A stretch of 64,000 nucleotides of DNA from Nilaparvata lugens (taxonomy: Eukaryota; Arthropoda; Insecta; Hemiptera; Delphacidae), in assembly GCF_014356525.2 (NCBI RefSeq), contig NC_052510.1:15362778-15426777 (forward strand), written 5' to 3'. The notes below the pieces were generated by a model. It searched no databases and was not told the DNA's origin. It saw only the letters and a list, made by a program, of their open reading frames with translations. Both the position numbers and the translations under genes were made by a program. Of this stretch, positions 33,736 to 43,979 are shown piece by piece. How positions within the stretch are numbered: the first letter of the stretch is position 1; each line of letters begins with the position of its first letter.

Positions 33736-33870
33736 TGCTCACAAAATCGCCCTACTTGGCACGCAAGATTAAATTAATAGGAGGGATGATAGCGTCGTGA
33801 TAAAAAGCATTCACTGCCATTATTGCTAGTGCTGTCAGACGAGACTAATAATTGTTAGACTCAAATGGAT
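33735..33870. promoter_or_regulatory. Candidate regulatory island with homeodomain words
   Basis: AAGATTAAATTAATAGGAGG, GATAGCGTCGTGATAAAAAG, TGCCATTATTGC, ACTAATAATTG and GGATAATTACG lie within 135 bases, with no repeat or frame. One of the denser TAAT/ATTA clusters in the window. Confidence 0.3.
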
Positions 33871-33879
33871 AATTACGAC

Positions 33880-34225
33880 CCGAGTCAGAGAAGAAAGAGA
33901 GGAATAAGAGGAAGAAGAGAGTGTGTAAGAGAAAGCAAGCTCAGAAATTCATTCAGCAATCGAGAAAGATGAAGAAAATGAATGAAAACGGGACGAAAGA
34001 GTAGATGGAATTAGAATTGTAATGGTTCTGGAATAAGAAGAGCATGAAGAAGAATACAAGGAGAAACATAGAGGAGGAGGAAAGGACAAGAAGACGATAA
34101 TGATGGAGATAGAAGATGAGAGAATTTCTAAGCATGAAGAAGAAAACAAGGAGAAACATAGAGGAGAAGGAAAGGACAATAAGACGATAATGATGAAGAT
34201 AGAAGATGAGAGAATTTCATACCAT
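33880..34225. repeat. Polypurine tract with 90 bp tandem duplication
   Basis: Copies 34041-34130 and 34131-34219 start AGCATGAAGAAGAA and end GATGAGAGAATTTC; they differ by a handful of bases. The frame gives two 30-residue repeats in the minus direction. Confidence 0.85.
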
Positions 34226-35074
34226 ATTTGAGCAAGGGTGGAAATAATATTAGGAGGCATCTTATAATGTTTAATGGCTCCAAGCCTACGAGCCTTATGC
34301 CTGCTGTACATGCATAGAAATATACAAGCATCCTACTTCTATTGTATGTTATGCAAAATGTTTAAAACAAGCAGTGTATTTGCTTGTAGGCATTGCTGTT
34401 GTGTAGAATAAACAGCTCGTGGAAATTTTGGAGTATATCTATTTACTCAAATTTCACATTCACTACTATTCAAATGTCCGGATGGTCTTCTTCTTTATGT
34501 GCCTATCATTGGCTTCCATGTTGGCAATGGCACCAATCTTCACACTATCTACAGCTGCAGGAAGCGATTCCGCGGTGTTCATAGAGAACCAGGCACTCAA
34601 ATTTTTCAGCTATGAAATTTTGGAGATGGTCATTATGTTACTAATAGTTTGATGGTCACTAGTAACTAGATGGTTACTAGTAACCATATAGTTACTAGTG
34701 ATTATAGCAATGTACGAATGACATTTTGATTGAAGATTCTCGTAGTTTTCTCACATATTCAAATTAGCTTCAAATTTTTCGTGTGAATAATGAAATACTG
34801 AAAACAAGATGGAGGAGAAATACAGTTGAAATGATGAATTCCATTCTCATATTCATTGATTTCTAGATAGTTTGTGATACAAATTCGATAATTGTATGTA
34901 ATACAGTAGACCTACTGTAAACTACAAAGTTACGCGAACTATGTAAACAAAACATTATTCATTACTTCATCAGTTATCCAGCTTCAAGTCAGAGTCCAAT
35001 TCAAAATTCCGTTAGGAAACTTCTACAAAAATTTCTTAAAATAATACTTTAAGATGAATATTGTGCTACAAACC
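34226..35074. other. AT-rich sequence with a TTACTAGT cluster
   Basis: An 18 bp perfect palindrome ATGGTTACTAGTAACCAT (34670-34687) sits among several related TTACTAGT/ACTAGTAA words (34636-34700). No gene; frames of 63-77 codons on the plus strand are unremarkable. Confidence 0.45.
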
Positions 35075-35231
35075 ACAGTAATCAATATTAGGATACTGGG
35101 AATAATCAAGAGATTGATTGATTGATTGAGTACTTTATTTATGTAGATTACAACAGTAATCAATATTAGGATACCTGGAACAATCAAGAGATTGATTGAT
35201 TGATTGAGTACTTTATTTATGTAGATTACAA
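35075..35231. repeat. 78 bp tandem duplication over a retroelement tail
   Basis: Copies start at 35076 and 35154 with CAGTAATCAATATTAGGATA, then AATCAAGAGATTGATTGATT, then GAGTACTTTATTTATGTAGA. Each copy thus contains flanking DNA plus the TTGA tail and last ~30 bases of the element at 35223-35490, showing duplication after that insertion. Confidence 0.85.
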
Positions 35232-35490
35232 TATATACTGGCTTCTACACTTAAACAATAGCTTACAACACAGCAAAGTTTTAGATGAATTTACATAACA
35301 TAAACTAAAAAATAATTTTTGAACTGTACAATAATATGAAAAAAGCAATTTGGAATAACTATACATCATAATATTGTAATGCATCTACATAAATTGGCGG
35401 AGCTTTGCACATATCAATGTCCATTCTTTGGAAAGCATATTAAAAATATCCTTCCCATTAACTCTCTACCAAAAGAGAAAGAGAGAAATG
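35140..35490 (-). mobile_element. Non-LTR retrotransposon 3' end (minus)
   Basis: Aligns, as the reverse complement, with 41085-41395 along its whole length: GAGAGTTA-TGGGAAGGATAT, ATTGATATGT-CAAAGCTCCG, CCAATTTATGT, AATTCATCT, then AATCTACATAAATAAAGTAC and a (TCAA)n tail. An AATAAAG signal and simple-repeat tail fit a LINE 3' UTR. A short frame ends ...RELMGRIFLICFPKNGH before a stop; the other copy ends RELLGRIFWIFFPKNEH, suggesting a shared C-terminus, but upstream of that the copies do not match. Confidence 0.75.
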
Positions 35491-35756
35491 ATAATGAAAA
35501 TATTATAGAAACTAAAAAAGCGTGAATAATAGAAACAGGACTAATGTCTAATGAAAGTGGGAGAATGATACAGCAGAGAATGAAGAAGGAATGAGCAGAA
35601 ATGGTAGAACAGTACAGCAATAGAAGACAACCCTTACTCCTCTAGACATCATTTCATCCCCTTTCTGCTATTCCTCTCATGCATTTCGACCCGGATGCTG
35701 TCTGTGCTATAGCAACGGCCATGTAATTAAAGTAACCACCCCCTTCCATCTCATCG
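35490..35756. other. Unique sequence
   Basis: Mildly purine-rich up to 35620, then mixed. Minus frames end in the TTC repeat downstream. Confidence 0.35.
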
Positions 35757-36432
35757 TCTTCTTCTTCTTCTTCTTCTTCTTCTTCTTCTTCCTCCTCCAC
35801 CTCTTCTTTTTCTTCTGCTGTGCTTACAACATTACTTGCTGCCGAGTCTTCATCCCTCCCAAAAACAAGTAAAGTACAATACAAGCTGCTGTGTTGCTGC
35901 TACTGTTCCTAAAATTACACTGGAGCTTTTGGCATAGCTCTTCTCCTTCTTCGTTTAGTTTATAAGTATTATTCCTCTCAGTCAATCTCTGTATTCTCCG
36001 ATTCTCTTATCTCTACGCCTTCAGAATCTTTTACATCATCTGCATCTTCTTATCTTGTTCTTCTTCTTTTCTTTCTTCTTCTTCTTCTTCTTCTTCTTCT
36101 TCTTCTTCTTCTTCTTCTTCTTCCTCCTCCACCTCTTCTTTTTCTTCTGCTGTGCTTACAACATTACTTGCTGCCGAGTCTTCATCCCTCCCAAAAACAA
36201 GTAAAGTACAATACAAGCTGCTGTGTTGCTGCTACTGTTCCTAAAATTACACTGGAGCTTTTGGCATAGCTCTTCTCCTTCTTCGTTTAGTTTATAAGTA
36301 TTATTCCTCTCAGTCAATCTCTGTATTCTCCGATTCTCTTATCTCTACGCCTTCAGAATCTTTTACATCATCTGCATCTTCTTATCTTGTTCTTCTTCTT
36401 TTCTTTCTTCTTCTTCTTCTTCTTCTTCTTCA
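35757..36432. repeat. 332 bp tandem duplication bounded by TTC microsatellites
   Basis: TTC runs at 35757-35790, 36073-36123 and 36405-36431 separate two ~282 bp segments (35791-36072 and 36123-36404) that look identical by eye. The layout suggests unequal exchange or replication slippage between microsatellites, recently. The paired minus-strand frames (75 and 61 codons, both starting MYCTLLVFGRDEDS and running into poly-Glu) are copies of each other and not independent evidence for a gene. Confidence 0.9.
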
Positions 36433-36780
36433 TAATCTACTCAAAATCATTACGTCTCCTTGAAATTATCACGTCCCTTTCACTTCAAAATATTATTGTC
36501 TGACGTTGCTTCCCATCTGAACAATGCTGATTGCTCTCTGCTGAATCAGCTTCAACTAGGTTTGTTGATTTTCAAAGTTATGTTCACATACTACAAGAAC
36601 AGTACACTCTCCAACAATTTGTAGCTTCAAGCTATAACGCCAGGGTAAATACAGTTAGTGCCCTGTCATGTAGTGTTTTTCACGGTCTTTATTATCATGA
36701 TATTAGTCACAGTTTCAAGTTATTTCACATTATATAAAGAAAACTGATGTCATGTAGTGCTTTTCACGGTTATGAGAAAC
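36433..36780. other. Unique sequence with a short direct repeat
   Basis: TGTCATGTAGTG(T/C)TTTTCACGG occurs at 36664 and 36748 (84 bp apart). No gene. Confidence 0.4.
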
Positions 36781-36910
36781 CGAATACAAAAAAATAATAC
36801 AATATAAAAAATAAATAAATAAAAAATGTAATATAATTATATAATACATTAATATATTATAATTTATATAATTGAATACAATATAACAATACAATATATA
36901 TCGTTTATCT
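36780..36910. repeat. Extremely AT-rich tract
   Basis: About 130 bases almost without G or C, made of ATA/AAT words, near the second copy of the short direct repeat. Confidence 0.6.
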
Positions 36911-37370
36911 TTTACATAATTCTCTCTCAACAACCAGAAAAATGCAATTATCTCATGAAAACAAAAATCTATTAATCATGATTCCAATTGATCTAAATGA
37001 AGTCAAATAGATCCAATTGAGAAAACATAACAAGATTCAAAATTATCTGATTCATTTGCCAACCAAGTAGGCTGAAAAACAGTTGGAGCCGTAAGTGCAG
37101 TTCTCATAGGAACATGTAATCTAAACAAGATAAAATGCTATTAGAATCAGGTCACTGGAATTTTTTTATGTAGTTTAATTAATCGAACGTTTTAATGTTC
37201 AGTCCCCTAAAATGATGAAGCCAATCTTTCACATAATTATTATCAAAATAATTATTGAAACTAATTCCACATATTATCCACTTTGTCAAATTTAATTCGT
37301 GAAACAAAGCAGGCATATTGAAGTGCTAATGCGACAAACGACAACTGCTCATCAAGCCTATTACAGACCT
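36910..37370. other. AT-rich unique sequence
   Basis: Nothing recognisable beyond short A/T runs. Confidence 0.4.
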
Positions 37371-37900
37371 ACCTCAACTTCTTTCGAGTGCATAAAATTA
37401 CACGGCTCAAGTACAAAGAGGAGGAGTGTTGGCGAAGACTGAATTCGCAAATAGGCGCTACTTGAAAAGCGACCATAAAAACAAAGTGAGTAGAACAAAG
37501 AGAAGAGAGAGAGAGAGAGACTGAGTGAGTGATAGAGAGGGAGTGAGAGACTTCTCTCACAAAAGCTTGTCGCGGTTCGACGACTTTGAAGACTTTGAGC
37601 AAAGCAAAGTAACTATCGGGCGGCAGTTATCACAACATCATTTGAAATCTAATTGGGAAGCCCGAGGCGATAAAGACACCAGATAAACAGAAAGAGAGGG
37701 AGGGATAGAGAGGGGAGGAGAAAAGGAGAAGGGACTTTGTGGGATCTGTGACTGCTCGGCTGTGGCTTTGCAGTGATTTTTAATGTCTTTTTGGGACGCA
37801 AAGTTTTCACGATCCGGGGGGGGGGACACAATGGGGTTTGTTTGTGTAGACTGCAGGCTGAGAAGGGGTGGAGGTCGACTGATCTTGGTTTCAAACGCGG
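37370..37900. promoter_or_regulatory. Candidate regulatory region with TCF-like words
   Basis: Complex, non-repetitive sequence broken by a GAGA run (37506-37522) and purine-rich 37690-37735. It holds GTGCATAAAATTACACGG, GCGACCATAAAAACAAAG and a cluster ACTTTGAAGACTTTGAGCAAAG (37581-37602) that looks like repeated TCF/LEF-type CTTTGA/CAAAG cores. G10 run at 37816. Frames up to 116 codons on the minus strand are not recognisable. Regulatory role inferred. Confidence 0.3.
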
Positions 37901-38230
37901 CCGATAAATTGGATAAGATAGAGGAAGAGAATAGATCAACCATAGAACAAGCATGCAAGAGAAGAACATCAACAAGACAAGGATTCAAAAAGAGAAGAGG
38001 ATGAGAATGGAGAAGGAAATATGTGTTGGGGAGGGGAGGGAGGATAACAATGAGGATATGAATGAAGGAAAAAGAGGATTAAAAGATGCATGTAGAAGAA
38101 AATCAATGAAGGAGAATGAAGATATAGAGAGAGGGATGTAATGGAGGAAAACGAAGAGGAAGTGATTGAAAACTGGAATATAGAAGGATGTGATGGAGAT
38201 AAACGAAGAGGAAATGATAGAAAGCTGAAA
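37900..38230. repeat. Purine-rich tract
   Basis: Plus strand rich in GA words, with a repeated GGATGTAATGGAGGAAAACGA / GGATGTGATGGAGATAAACGA pair about 55 bases apart. Minus frame of 110 codons is low complexity. Confidence 0.6.
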
Positions 38231-38245
38231 ATATGTATAAATAAG

Positions 38246-38452
38246 ATGAAAAATAACACTTTTTGTGTAGTTGAGAAGTTGATATTGTGGTAATTATTCA
38301 TATTGAATGAAAAAGACTAAGAAATTGTCAAATTGTCAGTTTATCAGAGATTGACAATGGTGTAATAACCGAAACCGGTCTTTCTAATTATCAATAAATC
38401 AGTGGTTTTTTGACAATTTCTTAGTCTTTTTCATTCAAAATGAAAAATAACA
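38246..38452 (-). mobile_element. Foldback-family element with 13 bp TSD
   Basis: The insert 38259-38439 (181 bp) is flanked by perfect ATGAAAAATAACA repeats. On the minus strand it begins TTTGAATGAAAAAGACTAAG, reaches GGTTTCGGTTATTACACC, and ends ACTTCTCAACTACACAAAAAG. It is homologous to 60484-60714 in reverse orientation, with part of the palindromic centre deleted. Long, variable TSDs and one A-rich end argue for reverse-transcription-based insertion rather than a DNA transposon. Confidence 0.8.
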
Positions 38453-38930
38453 AGTGAATAAAGTTAATTTCTCTAGATGCTACAACAATGAGGGACAAAT
38501 GCCTTTGCTACTGAGGGAATGCAGCTGTTCTGATTTTAGGAAACCCTTTCCTATTTGTCTGTATTTAATCTCCTCCTTAATTCGTTAACTGAAGCTTCGT
38601 TTTCCTATCTTTAAAATCATATTCGGTCATTGGATCGGTTCATTCAGAATGAAAACGCAGCGCATTCTATTGTCTTTCTGTAAATTTTTTTAAACTTTGT
38701 CAGATTTCTTACACACTTTTGCTTTGCTTTTTAATTCTCTTAATAATTTTCACTACTGTCTTTCATTTGTTCCTCTTCAAAATCTAGATTTGTTACACAT
38801 TCTAAACCAAGAATAGAATGTGAACCAAAACAAGAAGTAAAATACAGTAACACGAAAAATTTCACAAAGATAGAACCAAACCACCGCAATGGCAGAGAGG
38901 AACTACCATGCATACAAAGTGTTCGCAGCA
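38453..38930. other. AT-rich unique sequence
   Basis: Nothing recognisable beyond short A/T runs. Confidence 0.4.
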
Positions 38931-39440
38931 TCCAAGGAGAGATTGAGAGAGGAAATGAGAGCGGAAGAGAGAAGAGATTGAGAACTGATGAAGGTTGCAG
39001 GGGAAAACAAGAGAGAATCAGAGAGATAGCAGAGTGTGACTGCGTTATGAGGGGTGACGTAGTAAATGAGAGTCTCCTCCGCTTGATGGAGGGAGGAAAA
39101 GGGTTGGAGAGGGAGAGAGACAATGCAATTTGCCGTTCAAATGTTGCGTGACACATGAGCCGTGAGCCCGTGAGCCGTGATCGTCGGATTACTGTTTCAC
39201 TGTTTTAGGACTCCCTCAGTGAGCGACCATTCTTTCGCACCTCGTTTTCGGAAACTTTACTCACTCACTCAATACTCCTCATTCTTTACTCATCACCAAC
39301 TCTCTCTCTTACATTTTTCCTCATCCTCTCTTTTCCTATATTGGACAAGGGCCAGTTTCCAAACAACAACAAAGACTTGTTTTGATTACAAAACTCTGGA
39401 AGTAATGGCGGTTAATAGCAGATGCGTTGACAAGTTTTAG
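38930..39440. other. Purine-rich block followed by mixed sequence
   Basis: 38935-39120 is GA-rich; 39120-39440 is mixed with GAGCCGTGAGCCCGTGAGCC (39159-39178), a short GTGAGCC repeat, and CTCACTCACTC words. A 138-codon minus frame and an 87-codon plus frame have no recognisable domain. Confidence 0.4.
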
Positions 39441-39826
39441 GAGAATGTGACAGGCTGCCAATACTGTAGCGTAGCACTCCAATACATGTTACCAAAAATA
39501 AAGGATGTCATGAGGCTAAGTTTTGTTTATTCGATGGTAAAAATAATCCCTCCACATTCCCTTAAAACCTATACAACGGATGAACGTGGTTTAGATGTAC
39601 AAAAGATTGTTGAATAATTTATAAATGGTATCAAGAGACATGAATATTTCATTAATTAAAATTTTGATAAAATTATAGAAGTGTACAATACTTGTGTTTA
39701 GTATCAACAGAATCTCTTGAAGTCTACACTCAACATTTACACGACAGCTTTACTGATTCAATAAATTACCATGATAGAATAAACAATTGTTTATTCTATG
39801 ATATCACTATATGAAATAATATATAC
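39440..39826. other. AT-rich sequence with a 26 bp perfect palindrome
   Basis: Positions 39774-39799 read ATAGAATAAACAA and its exact reverse complement, without a spacer. No gene. Confidence 0.5.
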
Positions 39827-39931
39827 TAAATAATAATTTTCAATAAAAAGATTAAGAAATTGTCAAAAACCACAGATTTATTGATATTAGAAAGACCAAC
39901 TTCTCAACTACACAAAAAGTAAATAATAATT
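39827..39931 (+). mobile_element. Internally deleted foldback-family copy with 12 bp TSD
   Basis: The insert 39839-39919 (81 bp) is flanked by TAAATAATAATT on both sides. It keeps the two termini seen at 38.3 and 60.5 kb (ATTAAGAAATTGTCAAAAAC at one end, CTTCTCAACTACACAAAAAG at the other) and has lost the middle. The AT-rich TSD could arise by chance more easily than the others. Confidence 0.7.
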
Positions 39932-40580
39932 ATTAAAGTTTTATTTTTAAAAATTTAAATTAGTAAATAGCAATATTTACTAAGTTGACTGAGTTGCATC
40001 ATATAGAAAGAACAATATAATTAAAGATAAACTATTTAGTTCATCTCTGATTGTATTAATTGAAATCGATAAATGCTACCTAAATAGTTTAACAATTAGT
40101 TTGTTTCATGCTGGAAAACTGTCATTAAATCTCCTTTGAATCTGATTTCTGTATAACAGGGATTGGAATTGCAGAAATCGACGAATTTTGAACATACAGT
40201 ATTTACAAAAGTATTATTACAATACTACTTCAACACAAAATGTATTATTGATTAATCCATTAAAATCACGAGACATTAATATGAATGCAATAAAACTATA
40301 AGATATTTAGATATTTCTCAACTCAACACACATATACATACATACACACATTCGTCTCAATTTTTAGTCTCTTACAACGATACCAGTTATACCAAAGATA
40401 TTACAACTATATTACAACGATACCAAGTCACACTGTATGACCTCAAGATTTGAAATTTTCCAGGATTAAAAATACTGTACTCCATTCTATTCATCTCTAT
40501 TTCTCCCATTTTCCAGTGCTTCTTCCACCCTTCGGAAAATAGTCTGAAAAACAGACAATTGTGATTCTGTATATGTAGAG
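39932..40580. other. AT-rich unique sequence
   Basis: A TTACAACGATACCA phrase is repeated at 40374 and 40414. No gene. Confidence 0.4.
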
Positions 40581-40930
40581 ATAGCTGTGGCAGTCATACA
40601 GTTTCCAATCGGGACCCCGGACTCACCACAGCTAAACGGCACATACCCAAGCAGGGCACGTCCTATCAGCTCTCCCACCACCCTCTCTCTCGGGCACACC
40701 GTATATGAGTACTGGCAATAAATTAGTAGCTTCCTGCTTTCTCGTTCGCTCTTTCTTTCTCCCTCTGATAGCAGAAGCAGCACAGCAGCTCTAAACCTTT
40801 TCCCGGGCAGATCGCTCTAAATCCCCGTTAGCTGGCAGCCAGAGACGAGTCTGACGGTGAGCAGCTTACTGCAGGAGCTGCTTTTGCATAAATCCTGCCA
40901 TTTTGTGTTTATTGGGGAGGAGGAGGAGTG
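40580..40930. promoter_or_regulatory. Candidate conserved non-coding element
   Basis: Complex, GC-richer sequence including GGCAATAAATTAGTAGC, GCTGCTTTTGCATAAATCC and CCATTTTGTGTTTATTGGGG; TTTTGCATAAAT resembles an octamer/POU-type word. The 98-codon minus frame at 40487-40783 has mixed composition but no family that I recognise. Confidence 0.3.
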
Positions 40931-41050
40931 GGATGAAGGGGAAGAGACGAAATATGGAGGAAAAGAGAAGAAAGAGGAGAGGGTGGATGGGAAGAGGAAG
41001 AAGAGGAATAGCGTCGCGTGAGCTGCCGACGTTTTGGAGACGTGTGACGT
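40905..41050. repeat. Short purine-rich tract
   Basis: GGAGGA/GAAGAG words; it ends where the sequence becomes complex near 41010. Confidence 0.5.
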
Positions 41051-41084
41051 CAGATGGAGACACATGTGTGCTACTCTTCCTCAA

Positions 41085-41395
41085 TATCCTTCTCTCTTTT
41101 AGTAGAGAGTTACTGGGAAGGATATTTTGGATATTCTTTCCGAAGAATGAACATTGATATGTCCAAAGCTCCGCCAATTTATGTGGCTGCTTATTTTTTA
41201 TTTATATGTTTAACAATATTATCTATAGTTATTGCAAATTGATTTTTTCATATACAGTTCAATTAGTATTTCTTAGTTTATATTTGGGAATTCATCTCAA
41301 ACTTTGATGTAATGTAATCTATCGTATAAGAGCAAGTATATTTATATTAATCTACATAAATAAAGTACTCAATCAATTAATCTCTCTCTCTCTCT
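41085..41395 (+). mobile_element. Non-LTR retrotransposon 3' end (plus)
   Basis: Homologous to 35140-35490 in reverse orientation. Ends AATCTACATAAATAAAGTAC followed by TCAATCAATTAATC and then a CT microsatellite (41382-41396). The shared block includes AAAGCTCCGCCAATTTATGT. A frame leading into it ends RELLGRIFWIFFPKNEH plus stop. Confidence 0.75.
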
Positions 41396-41640
41396 CAATA
41401 TCTTACACAATCTCTCTCACCAGTATTTCTTAGTCGTCTTAATCTTAGTCCTTTCTCCAGTTCCATAAAATTTGGAGATAGAAAAATGCCGTTTCTCAAA
41501 AAATTGGTGATTGTGATATTTTGACAAACTTGCTATCATACGAAGCAATTTGGTTAATCTGCCGAAAATACAAGGCTGGAATAATGGTTAGACGTTTAAA
41601 ATTCCAAAATTATTGATAGTGATATCAAAAGGGGAGATAG
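41396..41640. other. AT-rich unique sequence
   Basis: Nothing recognisable beyond short A/T runs. Confidence 0.4.
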
Positions 41641-42060
41641 ATGACAGAGAAAACATGGGGAGAATTAAAAGAGAAGATAGGAATAATAATCAGAAGGAGC
41701 AGATAAGAGAAAAGTGAGATAAGAAAAGTGGGGGTAGGAGATACAAGACAGAATGGAGAAAATGAAGAACAAAAAGAAGAGGTTTTTGAGAAAAAGTAGA
41801 CGTTTAAAAGAAATGAAACGTTGTGAAAAGAAAAGATAAATGAAGATCCAGGGAATAAAGAGGAAAGGAAAATTCACAACAAAATAGGTAAGGAGAGGAA
41901 AAGATGAAGTTGAAAAGGGTAAAGATCAATGAGGAGAAAGAGAAAATCGAGATGGGATGAGGTGAAAAGATAGAGAACTAAGGGAGGAAGCAGGATAATG
42001 AAAAGGAAGCAAATCAAGGAATGGGTGATAGAAAAAATGGAATTGATTAAAAATTGTTTC
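41640..42060. repeat. Polypurine tract
   Basis: GAA/AGAA-skewed plus strand with a Phe/Leu/Ser-rich shadow on the minus strand. No clear unit. Confidence 0.65.
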
Positions 42061-42094
42061 ATTTTTTTTCATTTCAATTGATAAACTAGAAAAA

Positions 42095-42245
42095 ATCGAG
42101 ATAATAATAATAATAATAATAGCTTTTATTGGTGGGAAGGCTCTGATGGAAGTTCCACCTCGCCTGAATGTATCATTCAAGCTGTCAATGGGCCCTACAA
42201 CTGTCATACTTCAGTCGGGACCGACAAATAACGTACCCATCCAAT
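42095..42245 (-). mobile_element. (ATT)n-tailed retroelement 3' end (minus)
   Basis: On the minus strand: ATGGGTACGTTATTTGTCGG, TCCCGACTGAAG, a ~80 bp body, CTTCCCACCAATAAAAGC, then ATTATTATTATTATTATT (42121-42101). It is a diverged member of the 5.1/27.3 kb family through the GTCGGTCCC core, and its end matches the 15.5 kb fragment. Confidence 0.65.
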
Positions 42246-42950
42246 AATACTGCAGTAACCTCGTCAAAAACGTTTAGTGATGAGCGGGTTTGAATTGAGA
42301 TGAAAAGAGGATTCCAAAATAGAAGGGAATGTGAATTGCAAAAGGAAGGGAAATATAGAATAGGGAGTAAGGAAAGGGCAATAGCAAGAGGAGAAAGATG
42401 CAACGATGCACAACCACATTTCAAACACGTACCGTATATATGGATGAAAAGCGAAATAATGTGCGGGGAGGGCTGTTGTAATAACTACTGCACCCCCACA
42501 TATGAGAGAGAACCCCTAAGCTCCAAACCCATTGTTTTTCTGCAAACTCCATATATACAGACAAAAGGGAGATGGTTGGAAAACAGGAGGAAGAGAATGA
42601 AAGTCGCCACATGGAACCACATTCAAGAAATTGAATGAAAGGGAGGAATAACATGAAAAGAGACAGAAGTATTGTCTCGATCACATACCCTTCAACAGAA
42701 CCACCAATCCTTTCTAAGATAGGACGAGAAGAAAAGTCTACGGAAACATTTAAAAACCAAAACCTTCAAAAGCAATGGGTATTTGAGTCTGAAAATTCTC
42801 TCGAAGACAAAAGTCACAAAGAATACATTGAAAGAATAATTTCAGCGAAAAGGTTGTTAAGGGTGAAGAGTGACGAATCAACCCTTTAATGTGTTTAAGT
42901 GCACTGGACATTCTCCAAGTGACCTTCTATTGTTCATCTTTTTTTGGAAA
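42246..42950. other. Unique sequence with two moderate plus frames
   Basis: Frames at 42300-42638 (112 codons) and 42635-42889 (84 codons) overlap by a few bases in different frames and have charged, mixed composition (the second contains SITYPSTEPPILSKIGREE). I recognise no family and see no splice context, so they are noted but not called. An old degraded TE-derived frame is possible. Confidence 0.3.
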
Positions 42951-43570
42951 TGTCTACTGTTTCTTTTCCAAACTTTGCATGCGTATAATTCCATCCATTG
43001 TATTTTTCTTCAGGGCTATTTTTAATACAAATAAAATATAAAAGATTAAAGAATAAAATAATTTGAAAGCGTACTTAGACTACAAAGATTTATATTTTAT
43101 TTATAATTCTATTCATTCTTAGGCAACCGAAGAAATCTTCACTGTTTTTACTAGATTTTACCAATTTTCTAGTGACTGGAATTGTGATAGCATAGTTCAA
43201 AGCTTACATTTTTGAGAAGGTTTTATTGGCTGATAAAGCAGAAAAATAATCAATAATTTTGTCCTGTTTAATTTTCAACAGTTTAATTTTCCAAGAGTGA
43301 TGGTGGAATTTTAGATTGGCCCCAGATATGTTTAATACATTCTACTATATCCAGAGAATAATTAATTCCATTCTAGGCTCTCTAACTATTATTTTATGCT
43401 TAAGTATGACTTTCAATTTAAATCCTTACTTCAAAAATACCACCAAATATCAACATAACATCTGCAAACTCTCATGAAATTCAAGCTCACATGAATTACC
43501 AGAAGAAACAGAAATGTATGCAGATAATTTCAGATGCAGATTTGTTCATTGAACTGTAGTAGAAAGTCCC
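42950..43570. other. AT-rich unique sequence
   Basis: Nothing recognisable beyond short A/T runs. Confidence 0.4.
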
Positions 43571-43574
43571 GGTT

Positions 43575-43860
43575 CTTTTTCGATTAAATCAACTTGTTAT
43601 TAAATCTTATCAGGAATTAATTGTAGAATGTAGACAATTCAAGGGTAGACTCAACATTTTTGAATGTCATGTAAAAGATTTCATATTATTATAGTCTACT
43701 AAATGAAACTAATATTGACAATAACAATGCAATAAACAAATAGCATTCGTAATCCATCATTGCTTTCCTATTGGATACAATATTTTTCATTTTCGATTCT
43801 TTATCAGATAAATAAGCTTGTTATTGAATATTATCAGGGATTAATTGTAGACAATCCAAG
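43575..43860. repeat. Diverged direct duplication, ~220 bp apart
   Basis: TTTTTCGATTAAATCAACTT with TTATCAGGAATTAATTGTAG and GTAGACAATTCAAG (43577-43650) recurs at 43789-43852 with TTATCAGGGATTAATTGTAG and GTAGACAATCCAAG. Both moderately diverged. Confidence 0.7.
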
Positions 43861-43979
43861 AATATATATGATTTCTATCACTTATCTTTGCTTATCTGAA
43901 TGGTACATTTTTCATTTTCAATATACAGTAGTGTAATAAGAAATGGATTCTACAAAAAATAAATACTCAATATTTTAGA

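Noticed and set aside
35654..36216. Paired frames starting MYCTLLVFGRDEDS with poly-Glu
   Set aside because: Duplicated by the 332 bp tandem event and ended by a TTC microsatellite; the Glu run is the microsatellite, not an acidic domain.
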